Shown: positions 1 to 9,318, numbered from the stretch's first letter. The stretch: DNA of 64,000 bases from JASGCL01 sp965262775 (GCA_965262775.1 CBDHFT010000005.1:46217-110216), one strand, 5' to 3'. Translations and numbers: made by a program. Notes: generated by a model from the letters alone, not told the origin.

Positions 1-908
1 GCGATGGTTTGTTTGATAATTTTGATTGCCGCGGCGGGTTTAGAAATATCCAGTGCCATAATCGAACCCGTATCAAAATAATCACCGATATTCGGCGCGC
101 CCGCGTAAAAAACAAAACATTCGGCCAACAATGGGTCGGCCAATTTTTCGGTCCAATAATCGGCAATCAGGGAATTTTCCAAAGCAACATGATATTTGTA
201 TTTTTCTAACCCCATGGCCTTATCGACGATAAAATTTCTTTTGCTGCCAAAAACATCCATGCTGTTGATTAATTCCGCGTCCGCCGCCAAAGCATCAACA
301 AACTTGATGCGTTTTTTTTGTTGCGCCGTCATATGTTGACGCGAAGCTATCACCGATAAAACCTTGGTTTTCTTGGGTGACGCCAACAAACCTTGCCATG
401 TTTTGTTAATAACCCGTTTGGCCGATTTTTGTTTCGATTGCGCAAAACCATACCACCATTCTAATCCGCCATGGGTTTGCAACCAATCACCACCCTGATA
501 CCATCTTGGCCTTGGGTATTGTGCGACCACGGTGCCAAATTGCGATAAAAATTTTTTGCTGTAAATGACGCGCGCAAAGGGCAATGTCATGGGTTCGGTT
601 TGAATATGGATTTTTTGCGCCCGCGGATGGTCAATCAATTTGGTTGGAAAGGGTATCGATAATTTTTTGGCAAGGCTATGCCAAAAAGTTTTTTTATAGG
701 GAGGGTAATGCCACACCACCACCCTATCATCGGGCAAAATTTTTTGATTAAAAACAACCCGCAGGTTTTTCCATATAACCGCCGATTGCTTTCGCGCGGG
801 TGACTGGCGACTTAGAACATAGGCACTCGCCACATGCTGGGTAAGGACATTGACTCTGATGAACCCCTTGCTTGCGCCCCTGCCCCGTTCTCTCGGTTGT
901 TTTTTCAT
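1..908 (-). CDS. GT10 (fucosyltransferase-like) glycosyltransferase, 3' end outside window
   Basis: Open frame of about 302 codons running off the left edge. I start it at the ATG read from 908 down; a TAA lies in frame two codons upstream. The visible part ends with the family-10 signature region (YHVALENSLIADYWTEKL, then AECFVFYAGAPNI), the donor-sugar binding part of alpha-1,3-fucosyltransferase-type enzymes. It is clearly paralogous to the GT10 module at 60,153-61,190: both share RVN(V/I)LT near the start, FNQ, LEWWYG, SVIAS, and DYWTEKLAD followed by LLAECFVFYAG. Likely a cytoplasmic or membrane-associated surface-glycan enzyme. Acceptor and sugar cannot be told from the sequence. It is divergent from the GT2 gene that follows. 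Confidence 0.75.
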   Translation of the reverse strand, partial: MKKQPRERGRGASKGFIRVNVLTQHVASAYVLSRQSPARKQSAVIWKNLRVVFNQKILPDDRVVVWHYPPYKKTFWHSLAKKLSIPFPTKLIDHPRAQKIHIQTEPMTLPFARVIYSKKFLSQFGTVVAQYPRPRWYQGGDWLQTHGGLEWWYGFAQSKQKSAKRVINKTWQGLLASPKKTKVLSVIASRQHMTAQQKKRIKFVDALAADAELINSMDVFGSKRNFIVDKAMGLEKYKYHVALENSLIADYWTEKLADPLLAECFVFYAGAPNIGDYFDTGSIMALDISKPAAAIKIIKQTI

Positions 909-951
909 GCTTTATCTTTTATAGATTTTAAACAAGATTACAAGAATTTTT

Positions 952-2013
952 ATGCCACGCTCGACCCCCCGCTCAACCTCCCCCGTAACTCGCTCGCCTT
1001 TTGTTGCGGTTATCATGCCTGCCTACAACGCCGAAAAATATATTAGGAAGTCCATCGATTCTATCCTCCACCAAACCTATCAAAATTTAGAACTGATTAT
1101 TATTGACGATGGTTCCCAAGACAACACGGCAAACATTATCCAATCATACAAAGACCCAAGAATACAATATTACAAAAATAAAAAAAATTCTAAAGAATGG
1201 TTCTCGCGGCAGGTGGGCCTCCAACAAGCCCTCAACAACAATAAGGTTGATTATATCGCCTGGCAAGATGCTGACGATATGGCCGCCCCCACCAGGATTG
1301 AAAAGCAGTTATCATTTTTGCAACAACATAAGAAAATTAACCTGGTCGCAACCGACATGATAATTATCGATGACCATGAACAAAAAATAAAAACGGTAAG
1401 CAACACCGCCGCCAATGCCGCGTTGCATCGCCAACGGTTATTCTGCCCAACCATGATGTTTGATAAAAAAATACTTACCGCCTTGCCCATGCCGTTTTTT
1501 CGCCCCCTGCCCATTGGCACCGACATTGATTTTCTTTACCGTGTTATGGAAAAAAATTGGGCGGCGGGGAGCATCCCCCAGCCGCTCTATCATTATCGCC
1601 GCAGCAGCGAGCAAACCACTGCCTTCCATCTTCTATCCTTATTATACGGCGAATTGGTGCGTTATTCGGCCTATAGCAGGCGTCTGTTGGGTAGCGACTT
1701 GCTGCCTATTTCTGATGACCAGCTGTTAACGAGTAAGGATTTACCACGCGCCTTCGCCCCATTTATAAAACAAAAAAAATTGAGCAACATCCATAAAATT
1801 TTTATTCGGCGTTTTGTCATCGGGCAACTCTATGCCATCATCAAAAATCCTATCTTGCTTTTTCGTCACAGCCAGATTTTATTTTCTATCTATTTTTTAT
1901 TATGGCGTTATCAACCATGGCTATCCATCATTCATGGTTTTTACGCCTTGCCGCGCAACATTGTAAGTTTTATTTATTGCTTAGCCAATAAAAAAGATTT
2001 TTTTGTTGAGTAA
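952..2013 (+). CDS. Family 2 glycosyltransferase
   Basis: 353 aa. The GT-A fold begins near residue 17 with VAVIMPAYNAEKYI, followed by LELIIIDDGSQDNT and the DXD-like WQDADDM (metal/nucleotide-sugar binding) near residue 105, which is the standard GT2 order. The C-terminal third is basic and hydrophobic (FFRPLPIGTDIDFLYRVMEKNW, then LLFRHSQILFSIYFLLWRY) and may lie on the membrane. Probably adds a sugar to a lipid-linked surface glycan. The ribosome binding site is weak and an internal ATG at 1016 is possible, but it would cut into the first strand. It is divergent from the GT10 gene on its left, so this end looks like the edge of a polysaccharide cluster. Confidence 0.85.
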   Translation: MPRSTPRSTSPVTRSPFVAVIMPAYNAEKYIRKSIDSILHQTYQNLELIIIDDGSQDNTANIIQSYKDPRIQYYKNKKNSKEWFSRQVGLQQALNNNKVDYIAWQDADDMAAPTRIEKQLSFLQQHKKINLVATDMIIIDDHEQKIKTVSNTAANAALHRQRLFCPTMMFDKKILTALPMPFFRPLPIGTDIDFLYRVMEKNWAAGSIPQPLYHYRRSSEQTTAFHLLSLLYGELVRYSAYSRRLLGSDLLPISDDQLLTSKDLPRAFAPFIKQKKLSNIHKIFIRRFVIGQLYAIIKNPILLFRHSQILFSIYFLLWRYQPWLSIIHGFYALPRNIVSFIYCLANKKDFFVE

Positions 2014-2037
2014 GCTGCGTATCTTTGTTCGCCGTTG

Positions 2038-2078
2038 CTTGCGCAAGATTTGACTTCTTGCGTAAGATTTGCTATTTG
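2038..2078 (+). promoter_or_regulatory. Putative kup promoter with repeated palindromic boxes
   Basis: TTGACT at 2050-2055, a 17-bp spacer and TATTTG at 2073-2078 form a sigma70-like promoter about 115 bp before the kup ATG. Two near-identical 15-bp boxes, CTTGCGCAAGATTTG (2038-2052) and CTTGCGTAAGATTTG (2057-2071), straddle the -35. The first contains the perfect palindrome CTTGCGCAAG. This could be an operator. Inference from sequence only. Confidence 0.35.
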
Positions 2079-2193
2079 CAACTAGGAGAATTTATTTATT
2101 TTTATTTTTTAAAAAAAATTAAAGACATAGTTATTTTATTTCGGACGAAATATTTTTTATTATTCGTCGCCAACATGTCTTGCCACAACGCCC

Positions 2194-4086
2194 ATGTCTA
2201 CCTCTTCGCACAAATCTCAGGGATTCTTAGGCCTCAGTTTTCTTTCTTTGGGGATTGTTTATGGCGACATTGGCACCAGCCCGCTTTATGCCTTGCAAGG
2301 CATATTTAATCAAACAACAGGCATTGGCTTAACCCCCGATAATATCGTGGGCGCCATTTCTTCCATCCTTTGGGCCTTAATAATTACCGTTTCGTTGAAA
2401 TATGTTATGTTCGTGTTGCGCGCCGATAATCGGGGGGAAGGTGGCATTTTAGCCCTGCTGACGCTGGTTTCTTCGGTCGTACGCAAAGATACCATGCCCT
2501 ACACTATATTTATTTTTTTGGGTATGTTGGGCGCGGCCTTATTTTTGGCCGAGAGTGTTATCACGCCATCCATTTCAGTGCTAGGCGCGTTGGAAGGATT
2601 AAATTATGCCCCCGCCTTGCAAAATATAAATTTTAATATCGTTGGTATTGCCGTTCTGATTTTACTTGGGCTTTTTTATGCACAACGCAGTGGCACCGCA
2701 AAAATTGGCAATTATTTTAGCTACATCATGGTGCTGTGGTTCCTTACTTTAGGTTTTTTTGGTTTTTTGAGTATTATGAAAAATCCAACGATATTATCGG
2801 CCATTAACCCGCTTGTTGCTGTCCATTTTTTATACGGTGAGGGCAAAATTCTATTTGTTGCTCTAAGCGGTATTGTGCTTGCTGTCACTGGGGTGGAAGC
2901 ATTATATGCCGACATGGGCCATTTGGGGCGCAACCCAATTCGCTTTGCTTGGACATTGTTTGTCTTGCCATCTCTAGCCCTTAACTACCTTGGTCAAGGG
3001 GCCGAGCTGTTGCTTGACCCAGAAGGCTCGATTGTCAATCCTTTCTACCATCTTTTTCCTCAGCATTATGTTCTCCCTGCGGTTATTCTTGCCACTTTTG
3101 CAACAATCATTGCCTCGCAAGCTGTCATCTCTGGCACTTTTTCCATGACGCGTCAGGCTATCCAACTTGGGCTTTTGCCACGCCTCAACATTATCCATAA
3201 ATCACCCAATGTCATTGGCCAAATTTATATTCCTTTAATTAATTGGCTGTTATTTTTCTTCGTGTTGCTAACAACTATTATATTTCAAAGCACCCATAAC
3301 CTTGCCTCGGCCTATGGTATTTCCGTTACCCTTACCATGACCATTTCTTCCATCTTGCTCTACCAAGTTGTAACCAAACGTTGGCATTGGAAAAAATGGA
3401 TCGCCATTCCTGTCATCGGATTCTTTTTATTGTTTGATTTGTCCTTTGCCATTTCCTGTTTAGGAAAATTATGGCACGGCGGGTGGTTTACGATTTTGCT
3501 AGCCGCCCTGGTTATGGTGTTGGTGATAACCTGGCGCCAGGGCAAAGCCATTTTAATGCGCGTTATGCGTAGCGAGGCTTTTTACCTGGAGCCTTATATC
3601 AAAAGTTTGATGAGCCGAAAAAAATTCCCATCGGTCGAACGCACCGCCATTTATTTGGTTGAAAATACGGATTCGGTGCCTTCGGCGTTGGTTGATAATT
3701 TGAAGCATAACATGGTGTTGCACAACCGCAATATTTTTCTTACCGTGGAATTCACCACCGCCTCCATCGTGCCCACTGCTCACCGTTTGGAAGTAAAAGA
3801 AATGATGACGGGTTTTTGGCAAGTGAAGGTTCGTTATGGTTTTATGGAACACCCCGATATTACCTCCATCATTGCTTTGCTTAAACAACGTGGCCTAGCG
3901 TTGGATATGCAAAAAACATCCTATTTCATGAGCCATCAAACAATTGTTTCCACCCATATTTATGGTATGGCGCGTTGGCGCGAACAAATATTTTCTTGGA
4001 TGTATCGCAATTCCAATTCGATATTCGAATATTTTGATATTCCCCCCAGCCAAGTGGTCATCTTGGGTTCGCGGATTCAAATATAA
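2194..4086 (+). CDS. kup: Low-affinity potassium uptake protein Kup
   Basis: 630 aa, the usual length for Kup/HAK/KT transporters, which import K+ with H+ through the inner membrane. The N-terminus carries the family signature GIVYGDIGTSPLYALQ. About twelve hydrophobic segments fill residues 15-450 and a soluble C-terminal domain follows. The conserved ALYADMGHLG stretch is present near residue 235. The frame is intact. The start at 2194 places the first membrane segment at the usual distance; no clear Shine-Dalgarno is seen. It stands alone, convergent with pmbA. Confidence 0.96.
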   Translation: MSTSSHKSQGFLGLSFLSLGIVYGDIGTSPLYALQGIFNQTTGIGLTPDNIVGAISSILWALIITVSLKYVMFVLRADNRGEGGILALLTLVSSVVRKDTMPYTIFIFLGMLGAALFLAESVITPSISVLGALEGLNYAPALQNINFNIVGIAVLILLGLFYAQRSGTAKIGNYFSYIMVLWFLTLGFFGFLSIMKNPTILSAINPLVAVHFLYGEGKILFVALSGIVLAVTGVEALYADMGHLGRNPIRFAWTLFVLPSLALNYLGQGAELLLDPEGSIVNPFYHLFPQHYVLPAVILATFATIIASQAVISGTFSMTRQAIQLGLLPRLNIIHKSPNVIGQIYIPLINWLLFFFVLLTTIIFQSTHNLASAYGISVTLTMTISSILLYQVVTKRWHWKKWIAIPVIGFFLLFDLSFAISCLGKLWHGGWFTILLAALVMVLVITWRQGKAILMRVMRSEAFYLEPYIKSLMSRKKFPSVERTAIYLVENTDSVPSALVDNLKHNMVLHNRNIFLTVEFTTASIVPTAHRLEVKEMMTGFWQVKVRYGFMEHPDITSIIALLKQRGLALDMQKTSYFMSHQTIVSTHIYGMARWREQIFSWMYRNSNSIFEYFDIPPSQVVILGSRIQI

Positions 4087-4103
4087 GCCAACTGATATTT
4101 CCT

Positions 4104-4128
4104 AGAAAAAAAATAGCTAGGCTATTGC
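4104..4128 (-). terminator. Intrinsic terminator after pmbA
   Basis: On the minus strand AATAGC-CTA-GCTATT forms a 6-bp stem followed directly by eight T. It lies about 20 bp beyond the pmbA stop. The stem is short, so efficiency is uncertain. Confidence 0.45.
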
Positions 4129-4145
4129 TTCAAATATAAAGGAGG

Positions 4146-5495
4146 CTACTTGCCCGCGACCGTCATACCGTCGATGCGTAGGGTTGGGGAATTGTGATGA
4201 TGAATAAATTCTAAATCGTTGGCGGGCGTCATATTCATAAACATTTGGTTCAAATTGCCCGCGACAGTCATTTCATTAACGGCGTGCGATATTTGCCCAT
4301 TAATAATCCAAAAACCGCTGGCCCCTTGCGAATAATCACCCGTGACGCCATTGACACCAAACCCCATCAGGCTGGTTATATAAAAGCCCGCCTTGATATC
4401 GGCCATCAATGCGGTGGGCGATATTTTTCCCGCAGCAATATGAACATTGCTAAGGGCGGGATAAACCCCCGTTAAGCCGCGGTGCGCATGACCCGTCGGT
4501 GGTAATTGCAGTTGCCTTGCCGAAGCCAAATCAAGCACGTAGCAAGTTAAAACCCCCTTATCGATGATATTTCTCTTGGCGGCGGGCAAGCCCTCGCCAT
4601 CATAAAATTGCGAAGCAAATCCCCTTTTTTGTAAAGGGTCATCAACCATGGTTATGCCCGTCGCCATAACCTGTTGCCCTAACTTGCCTTGCAAGAAGCT
4701 TGTGCCTTTGGCTAACTTTTGGCCATTGATGGCTGAGGCCAGGTTGCCTATCATGCTGGTCGCAACTCGTGGGTCCAATATAATGGGGTATTGCCCCGAT
4801 TTTTCTTGCCTGGCCCCCAATTGTGCCGCGGCCCGTTTGGCCGCGCTGACGCCAACTTTTTCTGGCGGGGTCAAATCGCCAAAAAAAACCTTGCTGGAAT
4901 AATCATAATCGGCTTCCATATTTGTGCCATCGCTGGCAATCACCGAAATGCCCAAGGAATAATGCGAATGTTTTTCTTCACCCCTAAAACCATTGGAAAA
5001 GGCAAACCAATCTTGTTGATGACCAAAGGAAACGCTCGACCCTTCGGAATTAACTATGTTTTTTTCACCGCGCGCCGCATCCTCTATCTGTTTCGCAACC
5101 GCTTGCATTGCTTCGGGTAATAATTCGGTTTTATCAAATGTTTCAAGGTCTTGCACCGCGCCATTTTTGGCGGCGTGGTAAAGTTGTTCGGGGCTTGCCT
5201 CCCCCGCAAATGGGTTGTCGGGTAAAACCTTCGCCATCGCCAACAATTTGTCTAACAGCGGTTCGATAACATCCATCGTTTTGCCATTGCTGGTAACCGC
5301 CGATTCTTTCTGCCCCACTCTAATTTTTATTCCCAACACTTCTTGTTCGGCGCGTTCGCTTTCTTCAACCTTGCCCATCCTCACCTGTTGGCTTTGGTTA
5401 AGCGACTTGCTCAACACCACTTCGGCGGCATCGGCACCCTTGGCTTTTGCCAATTTGATAACATCGTCAAAAAAATTAAAAATATCGGCTGTCAT
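4146..5495 (-). CDS. pmbA: TldD/PmbA-family metalloprotease PmbA
   Basis: 449 aa, normal length. PmbA (TldE) pairs with TldD in a cytoplasmic protease that processes small peptides such as microcin B17 and, with TldD, degrades CcdA. Here its natural substrate is unknown. Family features: an N-terminal ADAAEV segment, GIKIRVGQKESAVTSNG, the FAFSNGF region, SGQYPIILDPRVATSMIGNLASA, and the C-terminal FGVNGVTGDYSQGASGFWI. TldD is not in the window. It is the last gene of a minus-strand group running from bamE (bamE, PCMT-like, rhodanese, pmbA) with 14-33 bp gaps, probably one operon. Confidence 0.93.
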   Translation of the reverse strand: MTADIFNFFDDVIKLAKAKGADAAEVVLSKSLNQSQQVRMGKVEESERAEQEVLGIKIRVGQKESAVTSNGKTMDVIEPLLDKLLAMAKVLPDNPFAGEASPEQLYHAAKNGAVQDLETFDKTELLPEAMQAVAKQIEDAARGEKNIVNSEGSSVSFGHQQDWFAFSNGFRGEEKHSHYSLGISVIASDGTNMEADYDYSSKVFFGDLTPPEKVGVSAAKRAAAQLGARQEKSGQYPIILDPRVATSMIGNLASAINGQKLAKGTSFLQGKLGQQVMATGITMVDDPLQKRGFASQFYDGEGLPAAKRNIIDKGVLTCYVLDLASARQLQLPPTGHAHRGLTGVYPALSNVHIAAGKISPTALMADIKAGFYITSLMGFGVNGVTGDYSQGASGFWIINGQISHAVNEMTVAGNLNQMFMNMTPANDLEFIHHHNSPTLRIDGMTVAGK

Positions 5496-5528
5496 GGTCG
5501 AATCAGGGTCTTATCATGTTGCATGGCG

Positions 5529-5861
5529 TTAATAAGTGGCGATGCTATTATCTACCTGCAAAGCATATTGATGAATGCCCCCGCTTATGTTTTTGCAATC
5601 GTAGCCCTGCTTTTGCAAATATTGGCATACCATGGCCGAACGGCCACCGTGATGACAAAAAACATACAGGGTTTCATCCTTGGGCAATTCGTCAAGTCTG
5701 TCGGTTATTTCATTCATGGAAATATGTTTGGCACCTTTTATGCTGGCCATGGCTACTTCGTTTGCTTCGCGCACATCCAGCAAAAATACATCTTGCGCCG
5801 CCATTATTTTGGCTAGCTCGGCTACCGAGACAGTGGGAATATTGACAGCCGTATCGTTCAT
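5529..5861 (-). CDS. Single-domain rhodanese-like protein
   Basis: 110 aa, one rhodanese domain filling the protein. It shows the substrate-loop start FLLDVREANEVAMASIKGAKHISM and the active-site loop VFCHHGGRSAMV with the sulfur-accepting Cys near residue 75. Single-domain rhodaneses move persulfide sulfur in the cytoplasm; the partner is unknown. It sits between the PCMT-like gene and pmbA on the same strand. Confidence 0.9.
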   Translation of the reverse strand: MNDTAVNIPTVSVAELAKIMAAQDVFLLDVREANEVAMASIKGAKHISMNEITDRLDELPKDETLYVFCHHGGRSAMVCQYLQKQGYDCKNISGGIHQYALQVDNSIATY

Positions 5862-5875
5862 CTTAGCAATAGTTT

Positions 5876-6556
5876 TTAAGAAGCCATGCGGTCCATGTTG
5901 CCGCTGGAATAATGTTGAGGATTGGCAAATTCCGCCATGATGGGCAACCCCGCCACCTGTCCAAAATAATTAATTTTGCCATTTTTTTCAATCCGCACCA
6001 AATTAGCCAATTGATTTTTTTCTTGCGGGGATTTTTTATCCTGCAGGCTGGTCAACAACGCGCCATGTTCATCCAATTGTGCCAATAATTTTTCAGGAAT
6101 AGCAGGCAGCGACCCCAGCACAATGATAGATTGGTAAGGAGCAAATTTTTTGCAACCTTCGGCAATGCTTCCTTCCGCATCGACAATTGTAAAATTGCTT
6201 TTAAGAATCATTTTTTTTATTTTGTCGCAAGAACTTTGCAATGCAAAAACATTCACCCCCATCATGGCTAAAATATTACATTCATAACCATGCCCGCCGC
6301 CAATGACCAAGGTTTTATGGCCAGGTTGCAAATTAGCATGTTGCAGTAATAAACCAGCGGCGGTGGGCGACAATGATATTCTACCCCCTTCACACATTAC
6401 GCATTTATCGCTATAGGCGCGTTTTTTTTGGTCTATCGTATCATCCATAAATTCTTCGCGATTAACATGCAAAAAACCATCCAGCAGCGCGGAATCAATC
6501 ACGCCCGCTGGCATCAATTGCCCTTCTATCATTTTTTGTCTTTTTATAATTGTCAT
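5876..6556 (-). CDS. Protein-L-isoaspartate O-methyltransferase-like protein
   Basis: 226 aa from the ATG at 6556; a frame-compatible upstream ATG at 6607 is less likely because an AGGG sits 8 nt before 6556. The N-terminus (MIEGQLMPAGVIDSALLDGFLHVNREEFM) and the SAM-binding loop TLVIGGGHGYECNILAMMG match the PCMT family, which in proteobacteria repairs isoaspartyl residues. Past the Rossmann core the motifs are weaker than in E. coli Pcm, as in the shortened alphaproteobacterial paralogues, so activity is not certain. Probably co-transcribed with bamE. Confidence 0.82.
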   Translation of the reverse strand: MTIIKRQKMIEGQLMPAGVIDSALLDGFLHVNREEFMDDTIDQKKRAYSDKCVMCEGGRISLSPTAAGLLLQHANLQPGHKTLVIGGGHGYECNILAMMGVNVFALQSSCDKIKKMILKSNFTIVDAEGSIAEGCKKFAPYQSIIVLGSLPAIPEKLLAQLDEHGALLTSLQDKKSPQEKNQLANLVRIEKNGKINYFGQVAGLPIMAEFANPQHYSSGNMDRMAS

Positions 6557-6603
6557 TTTTATACCCTGGGTTGGTTTTAATAATTTTCTATAGTCTATTT
6601 GTA

Positions 6604-7101
6604 TCAAGGTTGGAAGGTATTTTGTAGCGGATTTTGTTGCACGGGATTGATGGGGTTAACCTTATTTTTATCTTTGCCGTAACGTCCAAAATTGGTAACC
6701 AATTCTTGTAGGAATGATTTATCACGCGCAACGGTTGGCGTGGTATCTTTCGACACCGATAATTTAACTGCATCCTCCCCCGTGAAGCGTTTGTAGCCTA
6801 AGTAAACCCCTTGGTCGCTTAACTTTATTTGATAAACCTCTTGGTCGGCGAAGCTTGGCGATAAGAAGCCCCATTGATTTCTGGTCTGGCTGAAATAATA
6901 CCATATACGTTTGTCGTAATTGGAAAAACTGGTTGGCGTGCCAAGGTTGGCAAGCACATCGTTGTAGGTGCTTTTTCCAACTTCTAACATTTCTAATTGA
7001 TAATCCTTCACCACCTGACCGCGGCGCAATGTTTCGGCGCAAGCCGACAACCCCACAAGCAAGCACAACAACAAAAGCAAAGAAAAAAAACGCTGGGTCA
7101 T
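6604..7101 (-). CDS. bamE: Outer membrane assembly lipoprotein BamE (SmpA/OmlA)
   Basis: 165 aa lipoprotein. A signal peptide with a long Leu run ends in the lipobox LSAC near residue 21. The BamE domain follows: GQVVKDYQLEMLEVGKSTYNDVLANLGTP, where the GxS and LGTP parts are the SmpA/OmlA hallmark, then IWYYFSQ. BamE stabilises the BAM complex that inserts beta-barrels into the outer membrane. The C-terminal tail after residue 125 is low-complexity and not part of the domain. First gene of the minus-strand group ending in pmbA. Confidence 0.9.
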   Translation of the reverse strand: MTQRFFSLLLLLCLLVGLSACAETLRRGQVVKDYQLEMLEVGKSTYNDVLANLGTPTSFSNYDKRIWYYFSQTRNQWGFLSPSFADQEVYQIKLSDQGVYLGYKRFTGEDAVKLSVSKDTTPTVARDKSFLQELVTNFGRYGKDKNKVNPINPVQQNPLQNTFQP

Positions 7102-7150
7102 AGGTTATGTATATATTCTTTCTAAGAATTTGACGAGTCAAAAATAGCAG

Positions 7151-8012
7151 TTACAAATGGAAGCTATCAAGGACAAAATGCGGCGTCGCATCATAAGTCT
7201 TAAATAAATTTTCCATCCGTTGTTTGTCTATGCCATGATAAAAATCCGCCGCATGAATGCCACCCAAAATAAACAAAGAATCAATCTCGGCCAACCTCGC
7301 CCCCGCAATATCATGCTCAAGGCTATCACCTATCCCAATTATTTTTTTTGCGGCGGGGAAATTCCTGCTTGCACATATCGTAAACTTCTTTGGCTGGTTT
7401 GCCAAACCTTACAACATGGCCACCCTGTTCTTCATAATATTTTGCTAAACTGCCTGGGCAAATTTTTAATGACCCGTCGGGCATGTTGGCCACCATATCG
7501 GGGTTGGTGCATAACATGGTGATATTTTTTTTTATCCCAATGTCCATCTCCTCTTGATAGGCTTCCAATGTGCCACGCCCCGCACCCGCCGCCAAGATAA
7601 TATCGGCTTCTTCAACCGATTCGGTGATGATAAAGCCCAAGTCATCTATGGCACGATGGTCATCGTCAAATCCCCAAAACAGTAATTTTTTCTTATCGCC
7701 CGTTGCAATATTTTTTGCCAAGGGGTGTTTTTTATCTATCAACCATTCGCGCGCCGCCTGGCCCGAACTGATAACCTTATGGATAGCGTCCATGTTGAAA
7801 CCCATTCTGCCTATCAATTTATGGGAATGGCTGGCTAACTTACCCGAATTAGAAAGGACAATAATTTTTGTGCCTGCTTCATACAGCGCGGCCACGGCAT
7901 CCACCGCGCCACGAAATGGCACCACCCCATTATGCAGCACGCCCCATTGGTCAATAATCGCCAAATCGTAATGGCCTAGAATATCTTTTATGCCGCTTAA
8001 AATTCTTGTCAT
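7151..8012 (-). pseudogene. HAD-superfamily class IIA hydrolase (TIGR01459-like), frame broken at an A8 run
   Basis: Together the two frames encode a full-length NagD-like phosphatase of about 285 aa. The first frame (8012 down to 7326) starts at MTRILSGIKDILGHYDLAIIDQWGVLHNG, with the HAD motif I region DQWGVLHNG, and reaches the cap domain. The second (7405 to 7151) supplies motif IV, IIGIGDSLEHDIAGA. They meet at eight A (7342-7349 on the plus strand, as T8); seven A would restore FPRRKKIIGIGDSLEHD. An upstream TTG at 8045 is a poorer start than the ATG at 8012. Either a sequence error, a real lesion, or a slippage-rescued gene. Confidence 0.8.
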
Positions 8013-8041
8013 GCTGTTGTTTGTCTTGTTGTTTTCCTTAA

Positions 8042-9241
8042 TCAAATCGATGGCAAGGGCAAGCGCGCCAAGCGCGTTTGCTTATCAAACATTTTTCCCA
8101 TGACCAATGATACGCCATGCGGTAAATTATTATAAATCTGTTCATTATCAACATTAAATACCATCATCTTTAACCTCAATTTTTCTAAAGACAGGACTTT
8201 CTCCGCCATGAGTTCGTAGCCCATTTTTTCCTGCAGGAATTGCAAGTTATCAAAAGAAGATAAATAAAAATCTATCCCCGTGCGTAATAATAGCGACGGA
8301 TCATCATCCAATATCGGGTTGAGCAAAGTTGTGTTGTCGTTGGTATAAAGCATCGCCAATTTGATTCCTTCCGAATTTAAAAATTGGCAATTTTCAGCAT
8401 GACGGTAAAGCCCCGCGGTAAATGGCAAAATGAAAACCATACGGCTAAAGGCCCTTGCCAACCCTGGGTTTGAAATTTTCTGTGATTTTAAAAAACTTTT
8501 GAGGTCATTCATGAAGCCCTTCTCGTTCAGGGCGCGTTCGGACAGGGGGAAAAAGCAATAGGGCAAATTATTGACGTGCGAAGATTTTTCGTGGCTGCCT
8601 TCTTCGACTTGGAAGCCATCTTGAAATACTTTTTGCCAATAAAAGCGCAAGGTTTCCAATAATAAAATTTCGATATCACCCGCCACGGCATCTTTGGGAC
8701 TGGCATTAATAATACTGGCGGTGTCAATACCCTGACCATTGGGGTATTCGATAAATCCTTGGCAATAATAACCTTTCAATTGGCGGGTTTTTGTATCCAC
8801 CACGTCATGCCCTATCATGACCAGGGCCAACCCCCCCGTTAACAATTCGTTCTGGTAAGCATTTTTAAAAATATCCTGCATGGCATTAACTTTTTTGCTT
8901 GGAACTTTTTTGGGTTCACTGAATTCTGGCATCACGGCACTGGGGCTTGCTTTATGTTGCGTGGCGCCAAGATTAGAAGCCATGCGGTTTGAACTAGCCG
9001 AGGACGACCTATCGGTTGCACCAGCGCGGGCATGCGGCGTAGCATGAAGTTCGGCAACCGACCTTCTGCCCTTTCCCCGACTCGCCAACAGCAAATGCAA
9101 AAAGGATAAGCCAAGCCATGTCAGGCCACAATAAATAACGATGTTATATAAATCTAACTGAGAATAAAAATAAAAGCTTAGTCCTAGCAATAAGACAAGT
9201 GCAAAATAAAAAAATATATAAAGGAAGTTTTTTCTTAACAT
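8042..9241 (-). CDS. Membrane-anchored protein with a degenerate EAL-like domain
   Basis: 399 aa. Two hydrophobic segments (residues 6-26 and 33-53) precede a basic, Ser/Ala-rich linker to about residue 110. The soluble part (115-395) has weak resemblance to EAL phosphodiesterases: GLALVMIGHDVVDTKTRQLKGYYCQGFIEY looks like the first strands, and the tail has SLLLRTGIDFYLSSFDNLQFLQEKMGYE. The catalytic ExL is not visible, so it would be a non-catalytic sensor if related at all. The family call is inference. It overlaps the longest form of the HAD frame by four bases, so the two are probably co-transcribed. Confidence 0.55.
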   Translation of the reverse strand: MLRKNFLYIFFYFALVLLLGLSFYFYSQLDLYNIVIYCGLTWLGLSFLHLLLASRGKGRRSVAELHATPHARAGATDRSSSASSNRMASNLGATQHKASPSAVMPEFSEPKKVPSKKVNAMQDIFKNAYQNELLTGGLALVMIGHDVVDTKTRQLKGYYCQGFIEYPNGQGIDTASIINASPKDAVAGDIEILLLETLRFYWQKVFQDGFQVEEGSHEKSSHVNNLPYCFFPLSERALNEKGFMNDLKSFLKSQKISNPGLARAFSRMVFILPFTAGLYRHAENCQFLNSEGIKLAMLYTNDNTTLLNPILDDDPSLLLRTGIDFYLSSFDNLQFLQEKMGYELMAEKVLSLEKLRLKMMVFNVDNEQIYNNLPHGVSLVMGKMFDKQTRLARLPLPSI

Positions 9242-9318
9242 GATAATACCAGCACTAATGATTAGATGGGAAAGAGATAAAATAATAATCTATTGTTATC
9301 AATCCTCCACCATGTATC

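Noticed and set aside
5343..5816. 157-aa plus-strand frame opposite pmbA and the rhodanese gene
   Set aside because: Crosses two recognised genes on the other strand and shows no domain.
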